A stretch of 64,000 nt of DNA from Ruminococcus sp. AM22-13 (GCF_003471165.1 NZ_QRIL01000014.1:1-64000), one strand, 5' to 3'. Counted from the stretch's first letter, positions 1 to 8,275 are shown. Numbers and translations: made by a program. Notes: a model not told the origin generated them from the sequence alone.

Positions 1-58
1 AGCCCCCACTTCAAAATCGTAAGATTTAAGTGGTGGGAGCATGTCACGAGAGAATGCT
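1..58 (+). mobile_element. Probable right end of an IS200/IS605-type (TnpB-bearing) element, partial
   Basis: The first 40 bases form a GC-rich imperfect hairpin: CCCACTT pairs with AAGTGG/TGGG, with an inner AAATC-GTAA-GATTT stem. A second small stem follows (GAGCAT at 37-42 with ATGCTC at 54-59). Subterminal hairpins like this are typical of IS200/IS605 ends, where the 3' end also forms the scaffold of the TnpB guide RNA. The transposase or TnpB gene would lie left of the window, and the interrupted ATPase fragment begins right after it. The exact boundary is not visible, and the family call is inference from the hairpin and context. Confidence 0.45.
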
Positions 59-180
59 CTCCTCTGCTTCAGATTCGAGATGCTTATCCGAAAATGATTA
101 TTGCCAGAACCAAACATCCAAAATATAGTTATGAAGGAATTGAAATTCATGATATAGCCGATTGGTTGCTACAAGAATAA
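55..180 (+). pseudogene. C-terminal remnant of a DUF4143-type AAA+ ATPase
   Basis: An open frame ends at the stop at 178-180 and encodes about 41 residues. It includes [13 protein letters not shown] and [14 protein letters not shown], which resemble the extreme C-terminus of the widespread prokaryotic AAA+ ATPases with a DUF4143 C-terminal domain (usually 400-450 residues). No start or nucleotide-binding motif is present. The fragment abuts the putative IS end, so the gene was probably cut by insertion and only its 3' end survives here. The frame is technically open back to base 1 through the hairpin, so the join could also be read as a fusion. Function is lost or not assessable. Confidence 0.5.
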
Positions 181-273
181 ACAAGGCAAAATATCTCCGT
201 CATTCTCTTTTGAAATGATGGAGATGTTTTTATCTGAGATATAGTAGAAAATCCCATTCGACGTTAGTCGTGA

Positions 274-552
274 GTTCTTCACGTAAAAGGAATTAAAGTA
301 AAAGCGCGTGTTTATTATGCAGATTCGGCGGCTTTTAAAGATAGACTTGCTTCTTACATTCCCAAACCCGTCTCCTATAAAGAAAGTCCGTTTTATTCTA
401 TAGAAGCTTGGAATGCCAATGCAAATGATCAAAAACAAGGTTTTGCATATTATACGTATGGAGCTGGCGGTTCTATCAAGGAGTTTACATATGTAAATGA
501 AAAAAATGTATACCGGACAACTGACGGAGGAAAGACCTGGTATGAGAAGTGA
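274..552 (+). pseudogene. 3' remnant of an unidentified gene
   Basis: A frame opens after a stop at 271-273 and runs to the stop at 550-552. It encodes about 92 residues without a plausible start codon or ribosome site. The visible text is KARVYYADSAAFKDRL near the start and VYRTTDGGKTWYEK at the end. The end resembles the Asp-box turn of BNR/sialidase-like repeats, but one motif is not enough to name a family. It sits between two other gene fragments, which argues for a truncated gene rather than a new short one. Confidence 0.4.
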
Positions 553-560
553 TTTTGTGA

Positions 561-740
561 AGCAATTCTACAGAACTGTACTTTGAGGAATACGACCTGG
601 ATGCGTTCGTGGAAAAACTGGAACGGCTGTATCCGCGGATCCACTACGTGAACAAGCTTATGATATACAGTTGGGGACAGAAGGTTGTCCGGTTCTATGA
701 TCCGGATGGAAATCTGATCGAAGTGAGGACTTCTGCTTAA
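561..740 (+). pseudogene. C-terminal remnant of a VOC (glyoxalase/bleomycin-resistance fold) protein
   Basis: The frame from 561 to the stop at 738-740 encodes about 59 residues, including LYFEEYDLDAFVEKL and FYDPDGNLIEVRTS. The second motif is the hallmark last beta strands of VOC-superfamily proteins, where the Glu of NLIE is a usual metal ligand. The family is normally 120-140 residues, so the N-terminal half is missing. No start codon is present, and the bases just upstream overlap the tail of the preceding fragment. A hairpin terminator follows at 764. It is most likely a deletion remnant. Confidence 0.55.
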
Positions 741-763
741 GTGTTGATCAAATACAAAATATA

Positions 764-797
764 AAGGCATCAGTCGATAAGCTGGCTGGTGCCTTTT
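764..797. terminator. Bidirectional intrinsic terminator
   Basis: AAGGCATCAG pairs with CTGGTGCCTT (one G-T pair) around a 14-base loop, with a short T run on both strands. It lies between the VOC fragment and the convergent end of the GGDEF gene, so it can serve both sides. Confidence 0.65.
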
Positions 798-862
798 GTA
801 GGTAAAATAATTCTGTTCGGATTGAAAATATGAACCGGATTTTTCTTTTTTGTAATATTTTA

Positions 863-2623
863 TTATTCAGAAAATTTATCACTGTAACGAATATGCATAT
901 CTTCCCAATCCATGAACAATACATAAAATACTCTTCCGTATTGCTGGCTTTCTACGATTCTTCCATGGTCAAGCACAGAAAGGTAAGTTCCGTCAGCTTT
1001 TCGAAGATGAAAGTGAATATAGTCATTTTCATTGCCGCTGTCGATCTGTTTCCAGATGCTTGTTTCTATCTGTTGCTGCTCATCTTTGCGGATCAGATTG
1101 CGGAACCTTTTTTGAGTAAGTCTGAATAATTCATCCATGCTTTTATAACCAGCCATATGAAGAAATTCGTGGTTTGCATAAAAGAGTTCATCGTCTTCTT
1201 TGTCTGCTCTATATATGATAAATGCACCTGGAAGGTGTTCGGAGATATCCTTAAGCTCAAATCCAAGCTGTTTGCGGGCTCCTGACTGGAGACCTTTTCG
1301 GTAAGCCATACATCCATTTTTTCCATGAAGCTTTATTTCATAAAGGGCAGCATCTGCACAGCGCATGAGCTGTGAATGGCTGGATGCAAATGTTGGATAT
1401 TCTGCATATCCAAGAGAAATATAAAATGCATGTTCCTCATTATGATATGAGAATATTTTTGGGAGTTTGGTGAATTGCTGTAGCTGTACATCTGCCTCTT
1501 CAAAGGTACAATTTGGTAAAAGAATGCAGAATTCATCACCACCATTTCTTCCCAGTAATGCATCAGATGGAAAAAATGCTTTCATGCTGTCGGCAAGAAT
1601 CTTTAATGCTCTGTCTCCGTAACTATGTCCATAGATATCATTGATAAACTTAAAGTCATCGATATCAAGGAGCGCAGCTACAAAATGGGCTTGTGGATTT
1701 TTAGAGATCATTTTTTCTGCTAATTCATCAAATCCATAACGATTATAAATATTCGTAAGAGAATCTGTGCGTGCCAATATTTGATATTTATTCTTGTGTT
1801 CTTTTGCTACCAGCCATACCCTGGTAAGCACTGACAGAAGAAGGCTTATAGTGAGAAACATTCCGCTGATAATTATCAGTAGTGTGTTATTTCTCCATCC
1901 AGCTTTCGGAGTAATCTCAAGTTTCCAGTTTTCATGTCCTATAGTAAAAGTGTAAGAAACCGGATGATTTATTTGATCATCTGACTGATAAACTACTTTA
2001 TAATCATCACTCCATGGAGTAGCTGTTTTTAAAATTTTATATTCATATCCAAAATTCAAAAGTGCACTGATTGCATCTGAAAAAATATCCGGAACACGCA
2101 GGATGACAATGGTAAATCCCCAGAAATACTCTTGTCCGCGTTTATCTTTCAGGTAGACCGGATTGCGGACGGCAATTCCATAACCGCCCTGTTTTAATTC
2201 GAAAGACCCCTGTGTAATAATTGTATGATTATCTCTTGCGTAACAGGAAATCTCTTTACGTTCTTTATCATGGAGCAGATCAATCTTACCTGCCTTATTT
2301 CCTTCAGCCGGATAAATATCTGTTACAATACCATTGGGAGCGAGCTGCATGCTTTCAATGGAATCAGACATCAGATTTTTGGCAATTGTGTCAAACTGAT
2401 GAAATTCACCATTTTCACTGATTATGACCTGCTCCAAAGTATCCGTAATTTCAATTCCATCTGTAATTTCATTCTTAATGCGTTCACCGTAGGTGGTTGC
2501 GTTTAATTGTGCCATTGTGTGTCTCTGTTTTTTTTCATGGGTGTCTGTTATGTATACAATTAAACTAACAAGGCATATGCCCAGTAAAAAAATGATAAGA
2601 GGCACAAGTGTTTTCTTTTTCAC
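863..2623 (-). CDS. Membrane-bound diguanylate cyclase with CHASE-like sensor, GGDEF and C-terminal PAS-like domain
   Basis: The 586-residue protein has a membrane segment at about 5-27, an extracytoplasmic region at about 30-243 that reads like a CHASE sensor domain, a second membrane segment at about 247-270, a GGDEF domain at about 280-440, and a C-terminal PAS-like domain to 586. The catalytic motif GGDEF is intact at 361-365, so synthesis of cyclic di-GMP from GTP is expected. The upstream inhibitory-site RxxD is replaced by FPSD, so normal product inhibition is probably absent. The start is GTG with GAGGT a few bases upstream. The gene stands alone between decayed sequence on both sides and converges on the terminator at 764-797. 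Enzyme class is secure; the sensed ligand is unknown. Confidence 0.88.
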   Translation of the reverse strand: MKKKTLVPLIIFLLGICLVSLIVYITDTHEKKQRHTMAQLNATTYGERIKNEITDGIEITDTLEQVIISENGEFHQFDTIAKNLMSDSIESMQLAPNGIVTDIYPAEGNKAGKIDLLHDKERKEISCYARDNHTIITQGSFELKQGGYGIAVRNPVYLKDKRGQEYFWGFTIVILRVPDIFSDAISALLNFGYEYKILKTATPWSDDYKVVYQSDDQINHPVSYTFTIGHENWKLEITPKAGWRNNTLLIIISGMFLTISLLLSVLTRVWLVAKEHKNKYQILARTDSLTNIYNRYGFDELAEKMISKNPQAHFVAALLDIDDFKFINDIYGHSYGDRALKILADSMKAFFPSDALLGRNGGDEFCILLPNCTFEEADVQLQQFTKLPKIFSYHNEEHAFYISLGYAEYPTFASSHSQLMRCADAALYEIKLHGKNGCMAYRKGLQSGARKQLGFELKDISEHLPGAFIIYRADKEDDELFYANHEFLHMAGYKSMDELFRLTQKRFRNLIRKDEQQQIETSIWKQIDSGNENDYIHFHLRKADGTYLSVLDHGRIVESQQYGRVFYVLFMDWEDMHIRYSDKFSE

Positions 2624-3150
2624 TTGGTTTACCTCATTTTATTCATGGAAATTTTCATAATAAAGCATTATATCACGGAAGCCGAAAAACGGAATAAGTG
2701 TTCTGAAAAAAAGACAATATTTTTGCTTTAAAGAGTATTTTCGTTTGTAATTTGTTCTGTAAGAATTCGCTCCCTATTAAATGTTAACTAAATGACATTG
2801 AACGTCTCTTTTGGTCTCTTTTTGGTCTCTTTTTTAGAATCTTGTATTCTCAAGGTTTCTGTACTATAATGAAGCTCGTAAAGAGATTGTTATATTAAAA
2901 ATAATGATTTGATTTTCTTCTGAATAATCAGATTATTTTCCATCAACCGCAAAATTCAGGGAAAGTTGTTCTGATACTATTATGAAGAAAATGATCGAAG
3001 CCCAGGAAAGACAGATGTCCAGCGGATCCGGTTCTCAGGGTGGCCAGCAGTACTAAAAATGACGTTATAATATAACGGAACTTTATCGTCTGATTATGAC
3101 GGAATAATTGCTTCGTAAATTATTATTACGTTCATAAAAACTATATACAA
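2624..3150. other. Non-coding spacer with promoter and gene debris
   Basis: No convincing gene is present. The stretch holds a threefold GGTCTCTTTT-type direct repeat (about 2799-2836), the promoter at 2842-2870, a palindrome GTTATAATATAAC near 3066, and a short frame from 2982 ending QGGQQY that looks like the tail of a lost gene. It reads as a deletion scar between the GGDEF gene and the PPK2 fragment. Confidence 0.45.
2842..2870 (+). promoter_or_regulatory. SigA-type promoter
   Basis: TTGTAT and TATAAT are separated by 17 bases. No intact gene follows for more than 900 bases, so the promoter has probably lost its original gene. Confidence 0.5.
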
Positions 3151-3212
3151 AAGAAAAAATGCCGCTTTATTTCTGTTCTATACTCTTATAGCAATGGAAA
3201 TAAGGCGGCATT
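3150..3212 (-). terminator. Strong hairpin terminator reading on the minus strand
   Basis: AATGCCGCTTTATTTC (3158-3173) pairs with GAAATAAGGCGGCATT (3197-3212). The run of A at 3154-3159 gives a U-tract only for minus-strand transcripts, yet no minus-strand gene lies upstream of it. It is probably an orphan left by a rearrangement. Confidence 0.6.
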
Positions 3213-3229
3213 GTGTTGTTGTCACTTAA

Positions 3230-3643
3230 AAGTTGTTTCATAGAACCTGGTATGGAAGAGTTATGGTAGAACGTCTCGAGGGATTCTGCAGTGAGAATGA
3301 CTGGATACGTGCTTACAATGAAATGAATGAATTTGAGAAAAAACTCAAGGACTGTGGCGCAGTTATTATTAAATTCTGGGTTCAGATTGATAAGGATACA
3401 CAGCTGGAACGTTTCCGGGAAAGACAGAATAATCCGGAGAAACAGTGGAAGATCACAGATGAAGACTGGCGAAACAGAGAAAAATGGAACGCATATGAAG
3501 TTGCAGTAGATGAAATGCTTCAGAAAACGAATACTTCCTTTGCGCCATGGCATGTGCTGGAATCTGTTGACAAAAAATACGCCCGTATTAAGGCACTTAA
3601 AATCGTAATCAGTGAGATTGAGAAGGCGTTAAAAAATAAGTAG
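3230..3643 (+). pseudogene. 5'-truncated polyphosphate kinase 2 (PPK2) remnant
   Basis: About 136 residues match the C-terminal half of PPK2-family kinases: FHRTWYGRVMVERLEGF, then KFWVQIDKDTQLERFRERQ, WKITDEDWRNREKW and SFAPWHVLES. PPK2 enzymes phosphorylate nucleotides with polyphosphate and are 230-500 residues long. The Walker A region is absent here, and the usual Asp of the FDR-type lid motif is His. A stop lies one codon upstream of 3230 and no ribosome site is present, so the apparent TTG at 3233 is unlikely to be used. The deletion point lies beside the orphan minus-strand terminator. The fragment should be inactive. Confidence 0.75.
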
Positions 3644-3823
3644 ATAAAAAGCTAAATTTGTCTGACCAATTCGCCATAAGTACCAGAATATCAGGTTTTG
3701 CAAGGATAATTTATGGTAGATTTTAGCATATACATCCACTTCCTTTTTGAGTATAATGAAACTAAAATGATCCATTATGAATACTCAATGACATCATGGC
3801 AATGTAGGACAGGAGGAACCGAG

Positions 3824-4393
3824 ATGATTATTACAATTGCAAGACAATGTGGAAGCGGCGGACATGAGATAGGCAGAGAACTGGCTTCCAGACTGGGAAT
3901 GGAACTTTATGACAGAAAGAAACTGGAAGAAGAAGCCAGAAAGCTTGGCAAATATGATGAGAATAAAGAATTTTTCCAGGAGAAAGCGGTAAATAGTCTG
4001 CTGTACAGCATAGCGGTAAGCTATGGAGACAGCAACCCGATGGAGAGATCCTTTGAGCTTGTGCGTGAACTCACAAAAGGAAAATCAGCAGTGATCATTG
4101 GCCGTTGTTCGGGTGCGGTATATGAAAAAGATCCTGAAGCGACAACGATTTTTCTTCATGCAGACAGAGATTGCCGTATTGAGCGAATCATGAAGCGTGA
4201 CAATATTTCCAAAAAAGAAGCTACGCACACGGTAAAGGAAGTGGATGAAAAAAGAGCATCATTCCATAAATTCTGCACCGGAAAAGAATGGGAAGATACC
4301 AGCCAGTATCAGTTGTCCATTGATACTGGAAAGATTGCTATTTCTGACGCAGTTGATATAATTATAAATTATATTCAGGCGAAATCAAAGTAA
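3824..4393 (+). CDS. Cytidylate kinase-like family protein
   Basis: The 189-residue protein starts at ATG 3824, preceded by AGGAGG with suitable spacing; a longer upstream frame has no ribosome site. It opens with MIITIARQCGSGGHEIG, a P-loop in the style of the cytidylate-kinase-like family (Pfam AAA_26). It then shows YDRKKLEEEA and VIIGRCSGAV, and an Arg-rich lid region (DRDCRIERIMKRDN). Such proteins are common in gut Clostridia, and the natural substrate is not established. The gene is monocistronic, ended by the hairpin at 4453. P-loop kinase fold is likely; nucleotide substrate is inference. Confidence 0.8.
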   Translation: MIITIARQCGSGGHEIGRELASRLGMELYDRKKLEEEARKLGKYDENKEFFQEKAVNSLLYSIAVSYGDSNPMERSFELVRELTKGKSAVIIGRCSGAVYEKDPEATTIFLHADRDCRIERIMKRDNISKKEATHTVKEVDEKRASFHKFCTGKEWEDTSQYQLSIDTGKIAISDAVDIIINYIQAKSK

Positions 4394-4452
4394 GTGTGGC
4401 TGTCAGAGTAACCGGTAAATGTTATAAAACATGAAATGAAACAATAAGTATA

Positions 4453-4510
4453 TGTCGCTTTATTGATAATCATATTTTTTATGATGTCAGAAATAAAGCG
4501 ACATTATTTT
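4453..4510 (+). terminator. Intrinsic terminator after the kinase-like gene
   Basis: TGTCGCTTTATT pairs perfectly with AATAAAGCGACA around a 27-base loop, followed by TTATTTTTAT. It closely resembles the hairpin at 3158-3212 in stem sequence (GCTTTATT/AATAAAGC). Confidence 0.75.
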
Positions 4511-4641
4511 TATATCACAGGAAATAAGTTCAGCTGCTGTTTATGCATCGTTATCCAAGTGATTTGTAAGTCATCTGGGAAGGAAGAATTTCCAGGAAAA
4601 TATTAATAAATTATGAATTGTGTATATTTTTCAAGTTTTAA

Positions 4642-4670
4642 TTGCGTTTTATTTAGTGCTTTGTTATAAT
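4642..4670 (+). promoter_or_regulatory. SigA-type promoter for mgsA-rsmD-coaD
   Basis: TTGCGT and TATAAT are separated by 17 bases and lie 68 bases upstream of the mgsA start. No other good promoter is seen before coaD. Confidence 0.6.
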
Positions 4671-4737
4671 TACACTTAGAATTGCGAAGAATTGAAAGAA
4701 TTCGCAAAATAAACGGGAGAATCGGAGAGGAGAAACT

Positions 4738-5133
4738 ATGAACTTAGGTATAATCGCACATAACAGTAAAAAAGTACTAATAGAAGATTTCTGCATCGCT
4801 TATAAGAATATACTTGCCAAACATGAGGTCTACGCGACAGGTACAACGGGACGAAGAATTGAAGAAGCGACAAGCCTTCATGTGCATAAATTCCTTGCCG
4901 GCAGTATTGGTGGAGACAAGCAGTTTATGGAGATGGTAGAACGTCAGGATCTCGATATGGTCATCCTGTTCTACAACCCAGTTATGATCGATCCAAAAGA
5001 ACCGGACATTACAAGTATTGTAAGAAGATGCGACCAGTACAATATTCCTGTAGCGACAAACATTGCCACTGCAGAACTTCTTATTTTAGGACTCGCAAGA
5101 GGAGACCTGGATTGGAGACTGAATCTTAAATGA
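4738..5133 (+). CDS. mgsA: Methylglyoxal synthase
   Basis: The enzyme converts dihydroxyacetone phosphate to methylglyoxal and phosphate, a glycolytic overflow bypass, in the cytoplasm. The 131-residue length is normal. Visible signatures are AHNSKK at the N-terminus, the phosphate-binding GTTGRRIEE, and GSIGGDKQ, which carries the catalytic Asp. YNIPVATNIATAELL follows near the C-terminus. The His of the E. coli PHDPD loop is replaced (DPKEPD), a change I believe is common in Clostridial members. The start ATG has GGAGAGGAG upstream. The gene overlaps rsmD by four bases (ATGA), so the two are translationally coupled. Confidence 0.93.
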   Translation: MNLGIIAHNSKKVLIEDFCIAYKNILAKHEVYATGTTGRRIEEATSLHVHKFLAGSIGGDKQFMEMVERQDLDMVILFYNPVMIDPKEPDITSIVRRCDQYNIPVATNIATAELLILGLARGDLDWRLNLK

Positions 5134-5681
5134 GAGTAATCGCAGGAAAAGCCAGAAGGCTTAATTTAAAAACAGTTCCAGGTATGGATACAAGACCTAC
5201 TACAGACAGGATTAAAGAGACTTTATTTAACATACTTCAGCCGGAACTTCTGGATTGCCGTTTCCTTGATCTTTTTTCAGGAAGTGGTGGAATTGGTATC
5301 GAAGCACTGAGCAGAGGCGCTTCTTATGCAGTATTTGTAGAGAAGAATCCAAAGGCTGCAGCATGCATCAGAGAAAATCTTACATTTACAAAACTGGCAG
5401 AAGATGGTAAACTGCTGAACATGGACGTGCTGCAGGCATTGCGTTCCCTTGAAGGAAAAGGTGCTTTCGATATAATCTTCATGGATCCGCCATATAATAA
5501 CGAACTGGAACGTCAGGTGCTCGAATATCTCAAGGACAGCACAGTTGCAGATGAGAATACGCTTATTATAGTAGAGGCAGACCTTCAGACTGATTTCAGT
5601 TATGTGGAATCTCTTGGTTACAGACAGCTGCGTTCAAAAGAGTATAAGACAAATAAGCACGTATTTTTAGAACGTGCATGA
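5130..5681 (+). CDS. rsmD: 16S rRNA (guanine(966)-N2)-methyltransferase
   Basis: RsmD uses S-adenosylmethionine to methylate G966 of 16S rRNA in the small subunit. The 183-residue protein begins MRVIAGKARRLNLK and contains the family's TRPTTDRIKETLFN motif, the SAM-binding FLDLFSGSGGIGIEAL and the catalytic MDPPY tetrad region (about residue 118). It overlaps mgsA by ATGA and is followed by coaD 80 bases later, the order also seen in Bacillus (ylbH-coaD-ylbJ). Function is secure by motif and neighbourhood. Confidence 0.95.
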   Translation: MRVIAGKARRLNLKTVPGMDTRPTTDRIKETLFNILQPELLDCRFLDLFSGSGGIGIEALSRGASYAVFVEKNPKAAACIRENLTFTKLAEDGKLLNMDVLQALRSLEGKGAFDIIFMDPPYNNELERQVLEYLKDSTVADENTLIIVEADLQTDFSYVESLGYRQLRSKEYKTNKHVFLERA

Positions 5682-5761
5682 TGGAGTTACTGTCAGCAAT
5701 AAAGTGAGCAGTGACTGTTTTTCATGCATACGTGCCAGAGGAAAGAGAGAGTAAGAAACAC

Positions 5762-6256
5762 ATGAAAATAGCAGTGTACCCAGGCAGCTTTGATCCGGCA
5801 ACTTATGGTCATCTTGATGTGATAAAGAGAGCAGCAGTATCTTTTGACAAGGTGATAGTAGGTGTTTTACACAATTCTTCAAAAAGTCCGTTGTTTTCTG
5901 TAGAAGAACGTGTTAATATATTAGAAAAGGCAACTTTAGATATTCCGAATGTTGAAGTGAAACCATTTGAGGGATTGTCCGTAAATTTTGCCAGAGAGAA
6001 TCATGCTCAGGTGATCATACGTGGGCTTCGTGCGGTTACTGATTTTGAATATGAGCTTCAGATGGCTCAGACGAATCGTGTGCTTGCACCGGATGTAGAT
6101 ACTGTATTTCTGACTACAAGTCTGGAATATGCTTATTTAAGCTCTACGATATTGAAAGAAGTTGCTCATTTTGGCGGCGACCTGAGTAAATTTGCACCAA
6201 GAGAAATAACTGATGCAGTCATTGAGAAGCTTCATCGCACAGCAGATGACAAATAG
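5762..6256 (+). CDS. coaD: Phosphopantetheine adenylyltransferase
   Basis: CoaD transfers AMP from ATP to 4'-phosphopantetheine, the penultimate step of coenzyme A synthesis. The start at 5762 gives [17 protein letters not shown], placing the nucleotidyltransferase signature at the N-terminus as in all homologues; a longer upstream frame is not needed. The second motif, [15 protein letters not shown], is present near residue 128. Length is 164 residues, the family norm. It lies between rsmD and a coiled-coil gene, with ylbJ beyond, a conserved Firmicute neighbourhood. Confidence 0.95.
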   Translation: MKIAVYPGSFDPATYGHLDVIKRAAVSFDKVIVGVLHNSSKSPLFSVEERVNILEKATLDIPNVEVKPFEGLSVNFARENHAQVIIRGLRAVTDFEYELQMAQTNRVLAPDVDTVFLTTSLEYAYLSSTILKEVAHFGGDLSKFAPREITDAVIEKLHRTADDK

Positions 6257-6318
6257 GTTATTGTTCATATACGAAAGGACAGTAACACAAATAGAGAAGA
6301 TTAAGGAGATATTATACT

Positions 6319-6948
6319 ATGAGCAGCAGAATTGAACAGATTATCGGTGAAATCGAGGAATATGTAGACAGCTGTAAATTTCAGCCGCTGTCAACAACCA
6401 AGATTGTTGTAAATAAAGAAGAAATCGAAGAACTTCTGAGAGAACTCCGTCTGAAAACTCCGGATGAGATCAAACGTTATCAGAAGATCATTAACAATAA
6501 AGATGCTATCCTTGAGGATGCACAGTCCAAAGCTGATGCTCTGATCGCAGATGCACAGGCAAGAGCTCAGGAACTGGTAACTCAGCATGAGATTATGCAG
6601 AAAGCATATGCACAGGCAAACGATACAATCAATGCAGCTAACAAGCAGGCACAGGAGATTCTGGATTCTGCAACACAGGATGCAAACAGCATCCGTCTCA
6701 GTGCTATCACTTATACAGATGATATGATGGCAAATATTGGCAGCGTCCTTAACACAACATTAGAGGATGCCGGTGCCAAATATAAGACATTTATTGATTC
6801 TCTGCAGAGCTGTCTTGATGTTGTTAATCATAATCGTCAGGAACTTGCACCTCAGACAGCACAGGCAGCAGCAATCACAGGTTCTTACCATGATGACGAC
6901 AGCAAAGATGACGATGACGATCTTTTAGATGATCTGGGAGAGAACTAA
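6319..6948 (+). CDS. Coiled-coil protein with acidic tail, DivIVA/ATPase-subunit-like, function unknown
   Basis: The 209-residue soluble protein has no signal peptide. Residues 1-50 are mixed (IEQIIGEIEEYVDSC). Residues about 60-135 are a long Ala/Gln/Asp-rich heptad region (QAKA/DAQARAQEL style) that predicts a coiled coil. The last 25 residues are almost all Asp with Leu (SKDDDDDLLDDLGEN). Such proteins are often annotated as ATP-synthase subunit B- or H-like or DivIVA-like because of the coiled coil; I see no catalytic motif. It is downstream of coaD with 62 bases between and ends at a clean terminator, so it may be the last gene of the rsmD-coaD unit. A role as a scaffold or cell-pole protein is inference. 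Confidence 0.75.
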   Translation: MSSRIEQIIGEIEEYVDSCKFQPLSTTKIVVNKEEIEELLRELRLKTPDEIKRYQKIINNKDAILEDAQSKADALIADAQARAQELVTQHEIMQKAYAQANDTINAANKQAQEILDSATQDANSIRLSAITYTDDMMANIGSVLNTTLEDAGAKYKTFIDSLQSCLDVVNHNRQELAPQTAQAAAITGSYHDDDSKDDDDDLLDDLGEN

Positions 6949-6968
6949 GATTAATTGAATAATATTAG

Positions 6969-6998
6969 GGCCAGGATATTTTCCTGGCCTTTTATATT
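6969..6998 (+). terminator. Intrinsic terminator
   Basis: GGCCAGGA pairs with TCCTGGCC around a 4-base loop, followed by TTTTATATTTT. It ends the coaD-region transcript. Confidence 0.85.
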
Positions 6999-7122
6999 TT
7001 ACATTATAAATATTAGTGTTGTTTTTTTGAAATTGTCTTTGGCAATTTTTATGTGGAAGTTCTTCTAAAATGTCTTTTGGTATAGCAAACAACTTGTTGG
7101 CACACTAGTAATCAGAATGTAT

Positions 7123-8136
7123 TTACAGAAAATAATATAACAGGCAGTAAAGGATAAAAGATGTCAGAACTGCACTGATACATTTGGAGACAATATATGG
7201 CATCAGACTAAGATCGCAATGAAAAATACTTCTTGTCTGAGCAAGAATACACAGACCTCCCGATGCCGTAGCCGAGACGGATACAAAAATACGGGCTGTG
7301 ACAGACAGATTAGAAGATGAAATAATTGAGAGCCCTGTAGTAATTTCAGTAAATCCCAGAAGCAGATTTTGATAAAAAGCAGGGAATGGCTGATAATATC
7401 TGATGCATCCGGCCAGAATAGAAAAAAGAAGGATATATCCTCCGAGCCGTGTGATGGTTTCAAACCCGTTCATAATAGAAGTATTGACGATATTTCCGGC
7501 TGGGACTGTAGACATGACCTCTTTTTCATTACGTGTATCTGTGTATTGCGCACTTGTCAGAATCTGATTTTTGTAGACTGCGTAACGAAAAAATAACATA
7601 CATATCAGATTAGCAGAAAAGAGACTTATGAGGATAAAATAAGCAGGGACGACATCCTTCAGGCATAATTTACCCAGGTATGTAATGACAAAAGCAGGAC
7701 TTGGGTTATTACAGAAAGTAGAAAGGTACACAGCTTCTTTTTTGCTGATTTTATCTGATTCATACAGATCAGAAGCCAGTTTGGCACCCAGAGGGTATCC
7801 ACACAACATACCAAGTAGAAACACGTAACCGCCCCAGCTGCTGACACCCAGCAGAACACGAAAATAAGACTCCAGAGGGGATAGAATTTTTTGGATGTTA
7901 TCAATGCGTGTCAATATACCGGTAAGAATAATAAATGGCAGAAGTGTCGGAATTAATGTATTCAGCCATAAAGTCATTCCTGCTTTCGCACAGACCAGAC
8001 TTTCAGCCGGATGCATCAGAAGAAATCCCAGAAGGAAAAAAACTCCACAGACGAGCAGAATATTTTTAAGATTTCGACGTACACTGGAAAGCAGGAAATG
8101 GTTTTTGTTCATAATAATATGTTCCATGGACACCAT
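7123..8136 (-). CDS. ylbJ: Sporulation integral membrane protein YlbJ
   Basis: The 337-residue polytopic protein of the nucleoside-recognition (Gate) superfamily matches YlbJ: N-terminal membrane segment (LLVCGVFFLLGFLL), LWLNTLIPTLLPFIILTGIL, CGYPLGAK, TFCNNPSPAFVI and four or more further hydrophobic segments. In B. subtilis ylbJ lies beside coaD and is made in the mother cell under SigE; it is needed for normal spore envelope formation. The synteny with coaD supports the call. A SigE-like promoter is at 8157-8185 on the same strand. The start is uncertain: ATG at 8136, 8127 or 8112 all lack a strong Shine-Dalgarno. The gene diverges from pepD. Confidence 0.88.
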   Translation of the reverse strand: MVSMEHIIMNKNHFLLSSVRRNLKNILLVCGVFFLLGFLLMHPAESLVCAKAGMTLWLNTLIPTLLPFIILTGILTRIDNIQKILSPLESYFRVLLGVSSWGGYVFLLGMLCGYPLGAKLASDLYESDKISKKEAVYLSTFCNNPSPAFVITYLGKLCLKDVVPAYFILISLFSANLICMLFFRYAVYKNQILTSAQYTDTRNEKEVMSTVPAGNIVNTSIMNGFETITRLGGYILLFSILAGCIRYYQPFPAFYQNLLLGFTEITTGLSIISSSNLSVTARIFVSVSATASGGLCILAQTRSIFHCDLSLMPYIVSKCISAVLTSFILYCLLYYFL

Positions 8137-8156
8137 TTTATAGATTCTTTATAAAA

Positions 8157-8185
8157 TTTATATGGCACTTAATGAAAATAAATGC
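8157..8185 (-). promoter_or_regulatory. Candidate SigE promoter for ylbJ
   Basis: On the minus strand, GCATTTA (8179-8185) and CATATAAA (8157-8164) are 14 bases apart. They match 5 of 7 and 6 of 8 positions of the Bacillus SigE consensus (KMATATT, N14, CATACAHT). Transcription would start about 14 bases before the first ATG of ylbJ. Confidence 0.45.
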
Positions 8186-8275
8186 TATAGTATTCAGGTA
8201 AAATAGATCTGGTTTAATTAGATTTTTTTATAGGATTCTTTTTATAAATCAGTGTGATTTTTGGAGGTAATAATT

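Noticed and set aside
863..1129. Plus-strand frame over the end of the GGDEF gene
   Set aside because: It is the shadow of a well-supported minus-strand gene and has no ribosome site or family match.
2982..3056. Short frame MKKMIEAQERQM...QGGQQY
   Set aside because: No ribosome site and no recognised family; more likely the tail of a lost gene than a functional small protein.
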